Shown here piece after piece: positions 41,860 through 55,278 of a stretch of 64,000 bases of DNA; positions within the stretch are counted from its first letter, which is position 1; each line of letters opens with the position of its first letter. The stretch spans positions 1-64,000 of the forward strand of contig JASAMV010001978.1 of assembly GCA_030248065.1 (NCBI GenBank). Direction: 5' to 3'. The position numbers were made by a program, and so were the translations under genes. The notes below the pieces were generated by a model that was not told the origin of the DNA, did no database searches, and was given only the letters and a program-made list of their open reading frames with translations. Source of the stretch: Rhynchonema sp. JSB1_4 (Eukaryota; Nematoda; Chromadorea; Monhysterida; Xyalidae).

Positions 41860-44800
41860 CCTGGATCGCTTACTTATACTACATTATTGGTAAGTGATGA
41901 CGAGCATCTATATGAGCGTACTATGTAGCTCAAGAGCTTTTGGGCCAGTCCGCAAACAACTCGTGAAGACAGGGTGTCGTCTAGTGGCACAAAAAATGAA
42001 GAAAACTGACGACGGAAACAACCACACCATCGCACAACCTACTACTAAAGTGTGGCCGGTAGAAATTTTACCCTCGAGATGTCAAAGCGGGCAAAAGGAA
42101 ATGGGGCCATTCAGCCAAAAGATATGATTGAGCGGGAACATTTCGGTCGAGCTCAGACTTTTGGAACTATTGGGTTCTCTTCTCACCACTTTGGCGAGAA
42201 TATGACTTTGATATCGTGCAACCGGGAGCCACCCTTCCAATGGCATACCCATGAAACAAAGCTCAAATTGCACCAACAAGTCAACATCGAGACTTGAACG
42301 AGAGGATCGCTAAGCGGACTGGTGGTGTCAAAACTTGCGGGCCGAAAAAACGTTTTTTTTTCGAAAAAAACCTAAACACAGTTTTCCCCGAGGCCCGAAA
42401 AATAAGTTTTTATTTTTCCGGAAATTTCTCTACGTGGTAACTTCTGGAAAAATTCGATTTTTCCACGTAATCCAAATCCCAGACAAACTCCGTCAGACAT
42501 TCAACAATAGAATACACAGTAGCAGGAGCGGGGGACTTGGTCACAAAGTGCTGCCGGCTGACCAACAAAGTACATAGTGTGCTGGCAAAACGGCAAGGTG
42601 AAAGGCAAAACATGAAACACACGATATCTACCGACATCGGTACACATCACAAACCCGACATTAAGATATGCATATGCAGATATCACTCTGTGCTGACTGA
42701 CTGCCCAGGCATTGAATGGATTTCGGATAATATATATACACACGTCAGTAGGCATTGCACGTACGTACGTACATACGTACATACAACCACAACGTGTGTG
42801 TGTGCGTGCGCATTGCAATGTGACTGAAACAACATTCACAATCACACGTGTGTTTACGTGTGCGGTACGGAGCCTGGCAGTGCGGGTGGGGACACGCAGC
42901 CAGTCAGCACTATGGTGCACTTAATAGTCGCAGTCAAAGCACAGCAGCAGTCACTGCACTACACCACACACCGCACTAGGTACGCACAACCACATAACAT
43001 GTAGGTGTGCATTCACTCTGTAGATTCGCAAACCAACCAGCCAACCGATTTACACTCACACCCTTGGCTGGGGCTGGGGGCTAAGCGTTTGTCGTTGTCT
43101 TGTCAGCACAAAGTTGAGCGCAGCAAATTTCAATAGTACATCTGTCCGCAATGCATCAACGTGAACGTTCAATTTCGAGAAAATGTTTCACTTTTTCGCA
43201 CCACACATGTTGTTCAAGAGATGGGTATATGTGAAAAGACATTGAGCGCGCACCGAGCACAAAACGATGATTCGATTTGCGTATCAAGCCTTGTTGCTGC
43301 CAATAACAACATGTCAAAATGCTGATTCAAGGCAATATCGATCGCCCTGCACAAACTCAATGCCAGCGTCAAATTCGAAAAATACCGTGTGGCCGTGAAG
43401 AGCCGCACCATACATATATGTAGTCGTCCAGTTTACAAAATGAGAAAACTACAGTATAATGTCAGATCTACCCCATACCAATGGCGAGAACAGAGAGAGA
43501 CGACCTTCGGTAAGGTTTTTTGCGGTAACAACCAGTAACTATAGCGTAGACAACCAGCGGCGGGAACGCGCAGTGACGAAGATGGTTGAATTGAAAGAAT
43601 GGACAGGCAAAATCAATGAACACTCTATGCTCTTCATTTGCATGCGTGCGTACGTACGGGTACGTGACGATCAATACACGCGACACACGACATCACGACC
43701 ACGCAGTGCGTGCACGCACTTCACAGCAAGGGAACACTTGAGATCGGGTATATAGCGAGTACTTTTCTCTGGCTTGATTTGATCTTTGATTTGATGGAAG
43801 CATTAAAGAAAACAATAACAGGCATGCATGTGCGGGTGAGGTTCGTACTTCAGGCAGACAACAATGGAAGGTCACTTACATACTGTACAGTATGTAAATT
43901 CGCAGCCGCGGTTGCCCAGCGGCCAAATTGTGGTCAACATAACAGTATTACATATGTCAAATGCAAAAAAGACGCGAAGTGCTTCTCTTTGTGTGGGGTG
44001 GGGCGTGGTGAGACACTGAATGTTTTTTGAATTTTTTTTGTAAAAAGCCTCTCGCAGAAGTTTTTGACCAAATTTGCCCCGAAAACGACCAAAACCAGGC
44101 AAAAATGCAACTTTAAGTGACTTGGTTTGCACCACTTATGAAGGGTGTCAACAGTCTGTGCTTGACATCATTTGGTGTCTGATCGTCTGATTCGATTCCT
44201 ACATGCGTTCATCACGTTCAGCAGTTACTTGAGCATCGAGCATTCACCAAAATAAGCAGGTTAGTTAACCAATAGTCCAATTGGCCTAAAGGGCCTGGCA
44301 TGGCGTCATAGGCCGGACAAGAGCAACGCCATTTACGTCAGTGAGATCGAGTTAGCGCACTTTGCGTGTGCAGCATTCCGGTCCCATAGCGCTCAGTTGC
44401 ACTAACGAAAAGCACAAAAACACAGATGTCTGGATCTAAAAATAAGTCGCAAAACGCAACCGGGCGCACGCGGCGATCTTGCGCTTGCCTCGATATCAAA
44501 TGGAGCGCGCGCGTCACGCAAGAACGAGTGTGTTAACAGCAAATATACATGCAGAAAACACGAAACACAACCGCGACCGAGCGCTGCAGTGAATGTCGGT
44601 CAGTCAGAGTCTTTCAGACAAACGCTCCGCATCTAAGAGTGACTGCTGGCACATCCGGACACACGCAGAGGCGCGTGTGCACGGAAGGGAGAGAACGTCG
44701 CAAACAGTCCAGTTGCAGCTCATTTGCAGCTCTGCACCTCCTCAAGTCCGTAAGCCATACGAAGCCAGAAAGCCGCCGATGGCAACGGCATAGTCTGAGA

Positions 44801-47800
44801 CTTGCATTGCCGTGCTTCAAGGCAACCTCACAAGTTCATGTGTACCGGCTGCCGGAATGAGGAGGTTCACTTCCTCACGACCGCGGCAAGCAAGCACTGG
44901 TAATAATTTTCATTCATACCGCAAAGGCATCGGCAGGCGACGACGAACAGTAGAAACGCGCAAAACCACACGCCGCATACGTACATACAATGCGCGAGCA
45001 CTAAAATCGATCCAAATGCTATATAGTGGCCAGTTACTAGCGGCTACATACACTATATGCGCGGCTAGTACTCGCTTAGCTGATGCCCTGCTGTGCGCTG
45101 GACGTACAGGCACAAAACGACTAGCTGCTCTGGGCTGCCTTACACCCGTGTCTGTGTGCACACGTGTACCGCCTTCAGCTGCACACAAGCATGTGCACAG
45201 CTCATGGACAAGCAACCTTGAGCATGTTATGCCCCACAGCAACAACAACAAGCGTTGCCTGGGAGGGACCACGCCCTTACATTTATATATCAGCTCAGGC
45301 CTCAGATGATAGTGCACAATCGAAACCGGGCCAACAAGCTTGTTCATGCTGCCATCCGCATGAGGCAGATGTAATGATACCATAAAACGAAACGAATACT
45401 CGTCTGTTGTCAAAGAAAGAAATGCACCAGCCGCACATACCTCTTTGTCACACGGGGTGCACACGCGATAAAAAAGTAGCAAAAATTTCGGACCCAGGCG
45501 GACAAAGTGCTACACGCACCCTAGCAAATATTATTTACAACATTTACAAAATGAAAAACAAGGGGCCGGATTGGCATGCATTGCAGCAAACGATGGAACA
45601 GCATGTGCGAGAAAATGGACAGAGTGCGAGAAAATGGACAGAGAAATTTTTACGTGATGAGCAGACAATAGAACAAAGCGATTTGCAAATGAACGGCATT
45701 TTTTTGATAAGACAGGCCACATGGAATAGCAAACAACAGCTGTTGATTCAGATGCGCACAGCTAAACTTTGATGAGTCAACGTCCATGGATGGAAGACGA
45801 TAGCTTAGATAGAGCGCCCTTTCGAACAAAACGCGTTAATTCTCGCGCGAACGGAAGGAGCCCAAGCTCGAACTTACTTTTCGTCGACGCATTGCAATTG
45901 GCATATTTTTTGGTTGTGGCGGTTCTTGTTGTTGTGAAGACACAGTGATGTATTTATGCCACTTAAAGATTATTAACTATCAACCATTAGATTGAGATTT
46001 TAAGTTGTCGATGTTGCAACATCATGATGTCGTCAGTGGCCCAGACGTCCGGGGTTGCTTCTCGTTCCAAACTAGGGAAAACTGCAAAATATGGGCACAC
46101 ATTCTATATTTGCGCTGTGCTAAGTGTTTTGTCCAGCATCCGCTTAGGCAGACAAACATGCAAAATCATATGCATCGTATAAAGCGTCGACCAACACGCG
46201 CGGTGACAGGCGCTACAAGCCGAATGCGTACAGGACTTTGTACGCAAGGTTGACGACCAGTTCGAAAATAAAATCATACCCATCCAAACCCAAACACCGA
46301 TAAACTGTAAACGCGCGCTCCAAAAGTATATGCACATACATATACACCTACACTTAAAATGGAGGAAAGCAGTTGTGTATGTTTCACATTTTGCGTTTCC
46401 AATCCACATGAAAACGCAGCCAGTTCTATAATTTTAAACACGTTCAAATTTTAAACACATGCATTCATGAGGAGCACATCAAGCTCATACTCAGGCAGTT
46501 GTCATGAATGAAGTATAGAAAGGACTGCAATGCAGTTCATTCAGTACAAATTACCACCTACAGACAGAAACGTGAAGGTGGTGAATGGTGATAATCATCC
46601 GTTACAAGCACAGTTTGCACATAGTTTGCCATGCAACGGAATTGAAATACATAGAAATCGACTGGTATGAGCGGCACAGTCTACTTTGCCATTAAATACA
46701 AAATTTCAAACAGTCAGTCGGCAAAACAGCCAATTTCTACATGTTATATATGTTGGGTGCGCACATTATATGACGGTTTACATCCTGTTGTCGTGATCAT
46801 TTACCACGGTAAAGCAAGAAAGTTTCGCACATGTAGGTAGTAAAGCACAGAGATGACCCAAAACTATACGAATTCTGTTTTCATGTCCGGACCGGACGAG
46901 GAGTTGCAAGCGTGGACAAAAATTAATCGTGTTAGAACAAATGCGTGGCGTCACGTTTCGTCATGGCAGACTTTGTTACGAACTCAATGGAACGAAAACA
47001 TTACGCAACCTGACAGACCAACACACAAATTTTTAACGCTTTTTATATTATTCACGAGTCCGGCCCTGAATAGGTGGTCGTGTTTTTTTTCTTGCCGTGC
47101 GAGAAATATCGTAAAAGTTGTCTCATAAAAAAGGACGCCAATATGGCACCGTCTGCAGTTCTAAAACCATTACGTCTTCCTCAAAACCAAACATTTTAAA
47201 AACAGAAGGAAACGGGATAGAAAACACTCAGTACACCTTCCTTTTAAAATTGGTGCAGTAATTCGGTTATCGAGGCCTCAGCCAGGTCACGAATCTTTCT
47301 TTGCGTTTTTGGGTCTGCTCTGGTTAACTATAATATGTAAGCACAGCATTGTGTGTGACGACAAAGTTAGTGTGCGCAACAATACAATATTCGTACACCG
47401 AACTGGGACACAAAAAACGTTGCCAAATACGGTTACATAACAAAGCAGACTTGCAAATGACAAAACACAGGGACAGCGAAAGATAGAAAAAACATCAATT
47501 ATGTGTCGACGGCAAGCAAAGCAAAATGGGTTCAAGAGAAAAGCCAAACATAGTTTTTGTGCGGGTGTGGCGTGACCAGCAAAACAAAGTTAGAGGACGA
47601 GGTGGTTTTGCGGTTTGCTGCTAGTCAGGATCGCAAAAGCGGTGCGGGTGCCGGGCTTCTGCGAATCATGAACAAGTAGGAACAAATGCAGTCGCCAAAA
47701 AACCACAGTACCGAACTTGTTCAACATCTTTCAGCAATTTTCTGTGACGCAAGCACGCTCAGCCAAGCGACAGTAACACAATTGCAAAGTCTGTTTGACA

Positions 47801-50332
47801 AACCATGAATAATGAGCATAACTGAGTAGCAGTCCACTGGCCCGCCTCCAGTGGGATGTCAATGCAGTCGTTAAGTTCCAGTCATGACCATCTTACAACT
47901 CCACGTGAGAGCACCAGTGTACGAAACAGGGTCTCATAAACCATCAAATGTTTTCACAGATTGAAACACAATTAACAGTGTTAAAACGGCACCGGGGCCA
48001 AACAACATAGACGGCGTGCGTAATGTTGGCATCTTGTGTCAAGAGCAAAGTCGTGCAGGGATTGACTTGGCACAACATGTTTTTGCTCATTACATACTAT
48101 TGTGAAGCATCAAACAGCCACTAAGCTCTGATGGCATAGCACACCGAGTGTTAAGCATGGACACACAAAACTAGGTTTCACGGATGGGTGTATTACAAAA
48201 ACATTTCTAGGCCAAGACAAAGGTCAAACTCAATCTTGATATGCCAGCAAAGTGCATACTGACTTGTGTGTATACCTACCTCGGTTCACTAAGTAATTTA
48301 GGAACATATCTGTGAATCTGACATTTTGGCTAATTCTGAACCTTAACATAAAATCGTGCAGTTTCATGCCGATCTAGGATTCCTAGCGACCAGTTTGTGC
48401 AGCCAACACGCCAAAATATTAGCTTAGCAACCGACCTGTACCACTATTATGAAGGGTCGATTCCGGCTTGCTGTCTGGATACACCCAGCTTTTACGCAAC
48501 TGGTTCTTGGTTCGCGCCCCTGGTGCACATTAAACAGCGGTAACGCTGCTGTCAAAGAATAAGACAAATCAACAACACAATTCAAAGGAGGAGGATTGAA
48601 AAATGTGTGCGAGCTAACGTAAATAATTGCATGGTTCAACATGAACTGAAAGCAATGGTGACTGCACTTTCTTTTCAACAAGTACGCTTATAATATACGC
48701 AATTTGCAGAGGTGGCTGTGCTAAATCAAAAAAGGTTTGAAGATGGGAATTATTTAAGGGTACAAATACCCTGTTCTTGCAATCTGGCCGGTTAAGCTAT
48801 AGTCTCAAGCAAAAGCGAAAATGGCAAGACTCCGCAAAAAGGCCTTCAGTCGACCTGAAGGACTCAAAACAGCCCGGGCGCATGTACAGTGAACGCGAGA
48901 CCAGCAAGCCCGGATAGCGCGCCTGTGCCATCACTTATTGACCGGGGTGTTCGCTTCCAGAAAACACTCGCGCAGGTGCGCCGTATACTGCAGGAAATAA
49001 TAGGGTGCCGCATATTGAGCTCAGTTAATCAGAACATGCCTTTGTACCGAATTTTTAGATGCTTTTCGCAACTAAACCACTGAATAAAAGAGCGCATGCG
49101 AGTTGTGGCTTCTCAGTGCCGTGCTATCTGCAAAATATAAACAAAACAAGACCGGGCTGCTTACAATCAATGTCGAAAAGTAAGAGAGTGAGTGCGGCAT
49201 GCGGGACAGCGGTAACCACGCCGAACCTGCAGCATGTCCCTCTGTCAAGCGACAACCAAGAGCTTTGTGTGAGATCGCTGCTTCAGTACACTAACCGACC
49301 TGACCTTACAACTAGAATATACATACGCAGTGACATGCAAACACCCAAAACTGGTGGAACGGTCGCAGTAAAAAACAGCCAATGGTGGCGCGTTGTGGGC
49401 AACATAACCCTGTATGAGCTGACACACTCTAGAAACGCCCACACAGTTGGTAATCGAGAAGTCATGTACCAGTGCATTCCATGGTTTAAATGACATGTAA
49501 CTGAGGGCTTTACTTCTGTTTGTGATTATATGGTCATCAAGCTGACTCCGGGATAAATTAGAAATGAGTGCTTAGTGCTTAGCGTGCTCTGATGCCCTGA
49601 GCACTCATCCGGAAACCGAAAACCGTGGTGGGTTTGTCATCAAGATCCAATCCAGGTTGCATTGATCCTCGCTTCCAACTGCCAACCAACGCGTTGTGGA
49701 CTACTACCCACAGCTAGGTAGTAAGCTGGAGCTATCAAAACTGAAATCCCGAAACCTCAAGGCATAGTTACCCACATCGAACTGCACGGAATTTTTGGTA
49801 AAAACTTTGGCCAGGCTCCCAAAATTGTAAAATTTGGTTAGGTAGCGAGCTCAAAGGTGCTTTACGTCCTTAGCTAGCTAGCCAACCACTTAAGACTGCC
49901 TGAACATATTCAAGTAACCAATATATTTAAGTGCGAAGAAAACAAGAACCGTCGCGGTCAACAAAAGAAATGGAAACATAAAATGATTAATTCGCAGTCC
50001 ACAATCTGGGTTTTGTTTTTGCTTGCAGTCAGCTACTGTAATAAAAACAACAACCGTGCTGTAATTCAAATTGATTGCCCACAATAGCATGGTAGACGTA
50101 AGTCAAGTTAAAAACGTCAAACTGTCTGGCGAGAATAAGTGCAGGTGCAGGCGCGTGATATCTTTACACAACCCTTGAAATGCATCAAATACCTAGTCTG
50201 GAAAACCGAGGTTGAAAACACAGCTGCAAACAAAATATAAACTATCGTTTTCATCAGGGCAGAGTTTAAAACGCAAGAACGAAAACTGTCACGGAAGGAA
50301 GTCCATCAACGAACAACATGTGAGCAACGTAC
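41860..50332. other. No gene recognised; repeat fragments and a CpG-rich stretch
   Basis: A K-type repeat fragment lies at about 42335-42470, a GTAC/CATAC microsatellite at about 42755-42785, and a partial copy of the 20278 element at 44030-44172. A CpG-richer stretch (about 44280-45350) contains overlapping open frames up to 190 codons that match nothing; it could be a promoter or alternative first exon (inference only). The rest holds no structure I can name. Confidence 0.4.
44030..44172. repeat. Partial copy of the CAGGGTTG-type element
   Basis: ATGCAACTTTAAGTGACTTG, then GTTTGCACCACTTATGAAGG and CAGTCTGTGCTTGA match the core of 20278-20929 with deletions. Ends are not preserved. Confidence 0.65.
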
Positions 50333-51610
50333 CATTGTAATGAGCGGTCGAGCGGTTGACGACCGATTATAGACGTATCCGTTGATCTGCACGGCTGGCG
50401 GCAACGGTACGGCCGGTGGTACAGCGTTCAGATCGCCAGCAGCAACAAAATCGATATCAGAATCAATCGGAAGGAGAGAAAAGCTCAAATCACCGGCTGC
50501 TGACGACGAGCCAGTGTTATTGGTTGATGAGTCACCCGTAGTTGGAACGTAGGACGGTGGGAGGATATCGGCTGATGTTTCAAGCCCTGATCCAGACCGT
50601 GGCGGATTGGTGTACAGGTCGCGTGCACAACCGTGGGAGTCGACGAAATAGGGCGTGTCGTACGTAGACCCTGCGGACCCGTCACTAAGTAAACCCAATT
50701 CGTCGGTGCCCTGTCGCTTGGCGGGAGTGTTAGCAGTGGTGTGTGGATAGACAACTCTGCGTCCACCGCTGCGCCCCACCACCGGGGGTGAGTGCGTGGG
50801 GCTGCGGTTGTCCTCACAGTCACTCAACAGATCAGCGGCGTTAATCGATTCAGTCGATGAGTACAAGGAATTATTGAGAGGTCGATTTTTACTTGGCGGG
50901 TCGTCGCGGTCGGCAATGGACGGCGGGTAACCCAGCTGAACGTTGGTCACCGTCGGCAACAGTGTCAGTCCGGTGCGTCGAGGTAACGGGGTAGGTGTGT
51001 ATGCCGAGTTGCCCGATGTGCCTCCACCGCCACCACCGCCGCGCTTGTTACGCTGAACGCACGCAGTGAACTTGATACGACCGCTGCTCGTTAATGGTGA
51101 CTCATCAGAATCGGAATTGGACTGACAGTTGGCTTTGTTGTTGGAGTTCTTTGATGTGCAGGCGCGAAGCACCCACGCCCGTTTTCCAATTAGACCGGCG
51201 CCGGATGAGTGACGACGTAAGAGACTGAGAGGCTGGGACAGTAGACCTGATCCGAGAATACTACCGCCGCCGTTGTTGCTATTATTCTCGTGATTATTAT
51301 TATCTATGCTCACATTCGTGTTAGTGTCCTTCTTGCCGTGTTTATTTTCGGAACCACGCTGTTTACGATTGTGATTTTGCTGAGTGGCTGTTGTAGTAGT
51401 TGGCGTTGTTGCCAAATTGAACGATCGACGTTCGTTGCGACGGAGACGTCGACGGACCGGCGACAGGATTTGACTCAGTTTGTCGACTTCTCGCAAGCAA
51501 CACGTCATCAACGAACGACCACCACAGTCGATGTTAACCACTTTATCATCGACTACTGTGAAAACGTGTGCAGCCAGTTGCGATTCAAATTTAGTATACG
51601 ATCGCGAGAT
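50333..51610 (-). CDS. Large Ser/Asn/Gly-rich exon, probable 5' exon of MARK
   Basis: The frame is open from acceptor TTTTCTAG (51611) to donor ATG|GTACGT at 50333, 426 codons in phase 0. The first in-frame ATG is at 51508. The donor phase fits the MARK exon at 36819 (phase 0). Composition is low complexity: Asn/Thr runs, a seven-Gly run, and NNSLYSSTESINAADLLSDC, STYDTPYFVDSHG. The N-terminal part (QLAAHVFTVVDDKVVNIDCG, REVDKLSQILSPVRRRLRRN) looks more ordered. I recognise no domain. Alternatives: a separate gene ending at the TGA 50306, or a gene starting at ATG 51508. Membership of MARK is inferred from strand, phase and absence of another partner. Confidence 0.55.
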
Positions 51611-54600
51611 CTAGAAAATAAATTTCACGTTTTCAAATTCTAGGTGACGGCAAACGTTCAGTATTCTGGTCAGAAAACGAACGAAAAACAGAAGGGCGCT
51701 TTGAGTGATGAAAGGCGCGCTCACAGAATGGAAAATGAAGCGCCAAGGGTTAGTTACAGACAATGGAACTGATGGTAAGCACAAGGAAACCATGACGCTG
51801 CGTAAATTGCAATGCGCGAGACAGGCGCTATCTGCTCGGTGCTCGGTGGTTTCACTTGCAAAAATATATTTTTTGTTGACCAACGAAGACCGAGGGGGTA
51901 GACGTGAGAGAAGATACTCGCATCTAATGTCAGTATCGGCTGGCGGCACATGGAAGGAGGTTTGTGGCGTGGCGTTCGCATACGAAACCAAGCACCACCA
52001 ACAAGACAGGTACACAGGCGATTGTGTTTAGTTTAGGGACCGGTGCCCGAAAGTAAAATTATTGGGCTCCAGTGCCAAGCGGAGTTTAGTATCGTGTTAC
52101 GCACACACACAAGGACACAACTGAACCCCTGTTACTAGTAATCACGTACGGACACGCGACAACAACACGGTCGGCGTCATAATGGCGCCTGCAATCTGCA
52201 TGGCAGCAAGCACCAGCTATTTGCGCATATGCCACGCGCACGCATGTTTGACAAGTTCTCTTCCGGTCAGGCTCCCCAGTGGCGATGGCGGCAGCTACCA
52301 TATGGCGTGCTCAGACAACATAAAAATATGTACACTATGGACACGAGCCGCGTCGCGTGTGTGAATATACATATATGTGTGAGACGTGTCGCTGTCATAC
52401 ATAATTGAGGACTCATTTTCACACTTTCTCCAGTGACACTTGACATCATGGTACTCTCTTCGCCCCAAAAGTCCATCCATATACTGCACGTTGGACATAA
52501 ACAAGGGGACCTGGTACTTGGACACGGGTAAGATATCGAGTATGAACGCTGTTCTGCGATCATGAACAAGGAGTGAAAAGAACGAGCCAAAACCGAATGA
52601 CGACGCATTCCGTATAGTGTGACCAAGGTCATTTTGACTAACTGACAACGAAGCTTCACAAGGGAAACGGTCGCGAACGGAAGTACCGCCTGATTATATT
52701 AAGCGAGCGTGAGAAGGTGCTCTGCTCCGTTCAACGTGCTTGAGTCTTCCTGACCGTTAACAAGGCAAAACATGGTGCGTGGCTGGCACTACACAATAAG
52801 TGTCCATTTAGCGGGCACATGAGATGGACTCCCGGGAAATGTGAGGATTATTCCCAAAAAAACCTTGAGATACAGCATGCGTCAATATTTTGCGCAACAA
52901 ACCAAAACCTCACCGACCGTTCGGTGCAGCAGAAAAGAATAGGGGAACGGAATCGCCACGTTTGTGTGGGGGACAACCGGGCATGATCCAAAAATTGTGG
53001 ACATGCGGTGCCAATACGGACAGAGCAATTACCTTTCAAGCAGAAAGAGCGGCCGCATACATAAGCTGGTGACGGGTTTTTGTAGTCGGGGCGAGAAACT
53101 ACTCAAACCCTATGCTAGGTCGTCGTGCAATGTAACTCGTAAGAAGTAATCGTGAACCGTGGTCGTTAGATACAGACGAAAGGCGAGACTAGTTCTAGTC
53201 TTCAAACTTATGGAGCATACAACAGCGGCAAGCACGCATACGGTGACTGAAGACACACTCAGTCTGTATAGCTTGCAGCTGCATTGCATGCATTAGTGAT
53301 TTATAGTTTTTTGTTCTAGCCACGAATACTACACGTCAAAGCGGAGCCGGCCGCGCCTTTCGGGACCATGTTTCAAGACGACTCGCTTTACGCACCATTT
53401 GCACCACAAATGCAATCTCCGAAAAGACCGCGCATTCCATGTGTGGCTATACATGTACATATATATGTATGTAGGGTAGGCAATGGCAATACCTTTCATG
53501 GGCAAAGCCTTTTAGGAATTCCGAACGCCATCTGTTTTGCAGCCAGCAGCCCAGGCAAGGCAACCAATAACTTCTATAGTTAAAGAATTGCAATACTTTT
53601 AAGGGGTGGCCGGACGGTTGGATAAACCCGGTTTAAGCAAGATCACACCGCGCAAGAAAAAGAGCAGAGCCAAAAGAGCAAAGCACAAATTTTGTTTAAA
53701 GGCTTAGGCCGCCCTCAGACAATCGCGAAAAGCGAAAAGTTTTGCAGAGGTCATCATCGACCGCGCACGCCAAACAGCCCCTGAAACATTTTGTTGACCA
53801 TCACAGTGGTTTAGACCCGTGGTTAGGGAATTGCTGTTGTGCTGAACTTTTAGCTTTTCGCCTCTGTCTGAGGGCGGTCTTAGGTTTAGGCTCATGCTAA
53901 CACTTAGACATGCTTTGGAGTTGGGCTAAGGCTTAGGCCGACTGGCTTTTAGGTTCTGTTCTTGGACTCTGCTCATTTTCTTGCTCAAACCGGTTTTGCT
54001 CAGTGGCGAGTGCGCTGTTTAAAGAAAGACTTTGAGTCACTACTGAACAGTACAACACATGCTCTGCGGAATATACACAGTAACGAAAATGTAGAATACG
54101 TTGAGTAAGGAGGTGGATATGTTTACAGGCAAGTGCAAAGCGGACTCAACGAAACTCAATGCGAAATCCTTGCATTGTACATGATACAGCTACTTCACTT
54201 TTGCAAAATGTAGATGATATTTGATTTTTCATGCAAGGAACTACAAGCTCGCTGGTATTAGCTGGCTGCGCTCAGATGAAGTCAAGTAAGAGCGAAGCGA
54301 CGCGGTGCAGCAGACATTCGTACACGGAGCTGCTCGCATGGAAAATAGAAAACTTTTACTTAACTGTGGCGACTGGGCTGAAATGAAATGCATATTGCAT
54401 GTTGTTGTGTGTGCGCCTCTCTTGCGACATAAATGAGCTACGATCGCGGAGTAGTGTGTCAACTGCACAGATTGCTAACAAGGAACGGAATGGTTCGAAA
54501 TACTCGTGTGAGTGAGCCGCGCGTATGTTTAGAAATGCCAAACTTTGGAAACCCGCAACTCAGAACCTTGCTTGAAATATTGGAGCTGGTGTCAACGACC

Positions 54601-54884
54601 CCAAAGTGTCTCCATGATCAGGCTTCGGGTACCCATGATGCATATTGTAGTTCATACCACCACCGTGACGGGCACAGATGTGCATAGACGATTATCAGAT
54701 GGGTACGCGCGCACGAAGCAAGTTTCTCTGGTATATATGCATGCACTTTAACCCTATTGGAGTCAAATCACATGTACATGTAAATGTGTACAAACACTTG
54801 TTACGTACACGCACGCCAGAACCAACCCGCTCTGATTTCATAAAATCACCTAAGACTAACATGCACAGTCAAGATCTGGCACAA
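51611..54884. other. No firm gene; a possible exon at about 52400-52560
   Basis: On the minus strand an acceptor-like TTCATGATCGCAG precedes a stretch open in more than one frame, one reading FILDILPVSKYQVPLFMSNV. It matches nothing I know and no donor stands out. A pair of inverted GAAAAGCGAAAAG-like words occurs near 53720-53870. Otherwise nothing is recognised. Confidence 0.35.
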
Positions 54885-54892
54885 GTCGAAAG

Positions 54893-55270
54893 TATAGTTG
54901 CAGGTGGAAAAAAACGTTTTTTTCCTGACAAAAAACGAAAAACACAGTTTTTTAGAGGCTAAAATAAAGAACCGATATTTATCCGGGTGCTGGAAAAACA
55001 TCGAAAATCTATGGAAAAATTTCCAAAAACGCTTGGAGAGTCGTGAGGTCAATTTCTCAAATCGTGCAAAGACTTCATTTTTTATATGTTTTAGTCGACT
55101 TGTCCAGCATGTCTCTTCCTGACGTAGCCATTTTAGACCACATTTTGCCCAAATGTACCCAATTTGAACTGGCGACCAACCTTTGGTTTGGAAAAATATC
55201 GGAAAAAACGTTTTTTCCGGAAAAACGGTTTTTTATAGTACATACATTTTCTGGAAAAATTGCAACTATA
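54893..55270. mobile_element. K-type small DNA transposon, 8-base duplication
   Basis: GTCGAAAG occurs exactly at 54885-54892 and 55271-55278. Ends read TATAGTTGCA and TGCAACTATA. Subterminal GGAAAAAAACGTTTTTTTCC and its relatives occur at both sides. No coding. Confidence 0.92.
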
Positions 55271-55278
55271 GTCGAAAG

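Noticed and set aside
44910..45482. 190-codon minus-strand frame
   Set aside because: Composition is not protein-like, overlapping frames on the other strand are equally long, and no splice context or homology was recognised. Kept only as a CpG-rich region.
52295..52648. 117-codon minus-strand frame with a possible acceptor inside
   Set aside because: More than one frame is open, no donor or homology was found, so it is noted only as a weak possibility.
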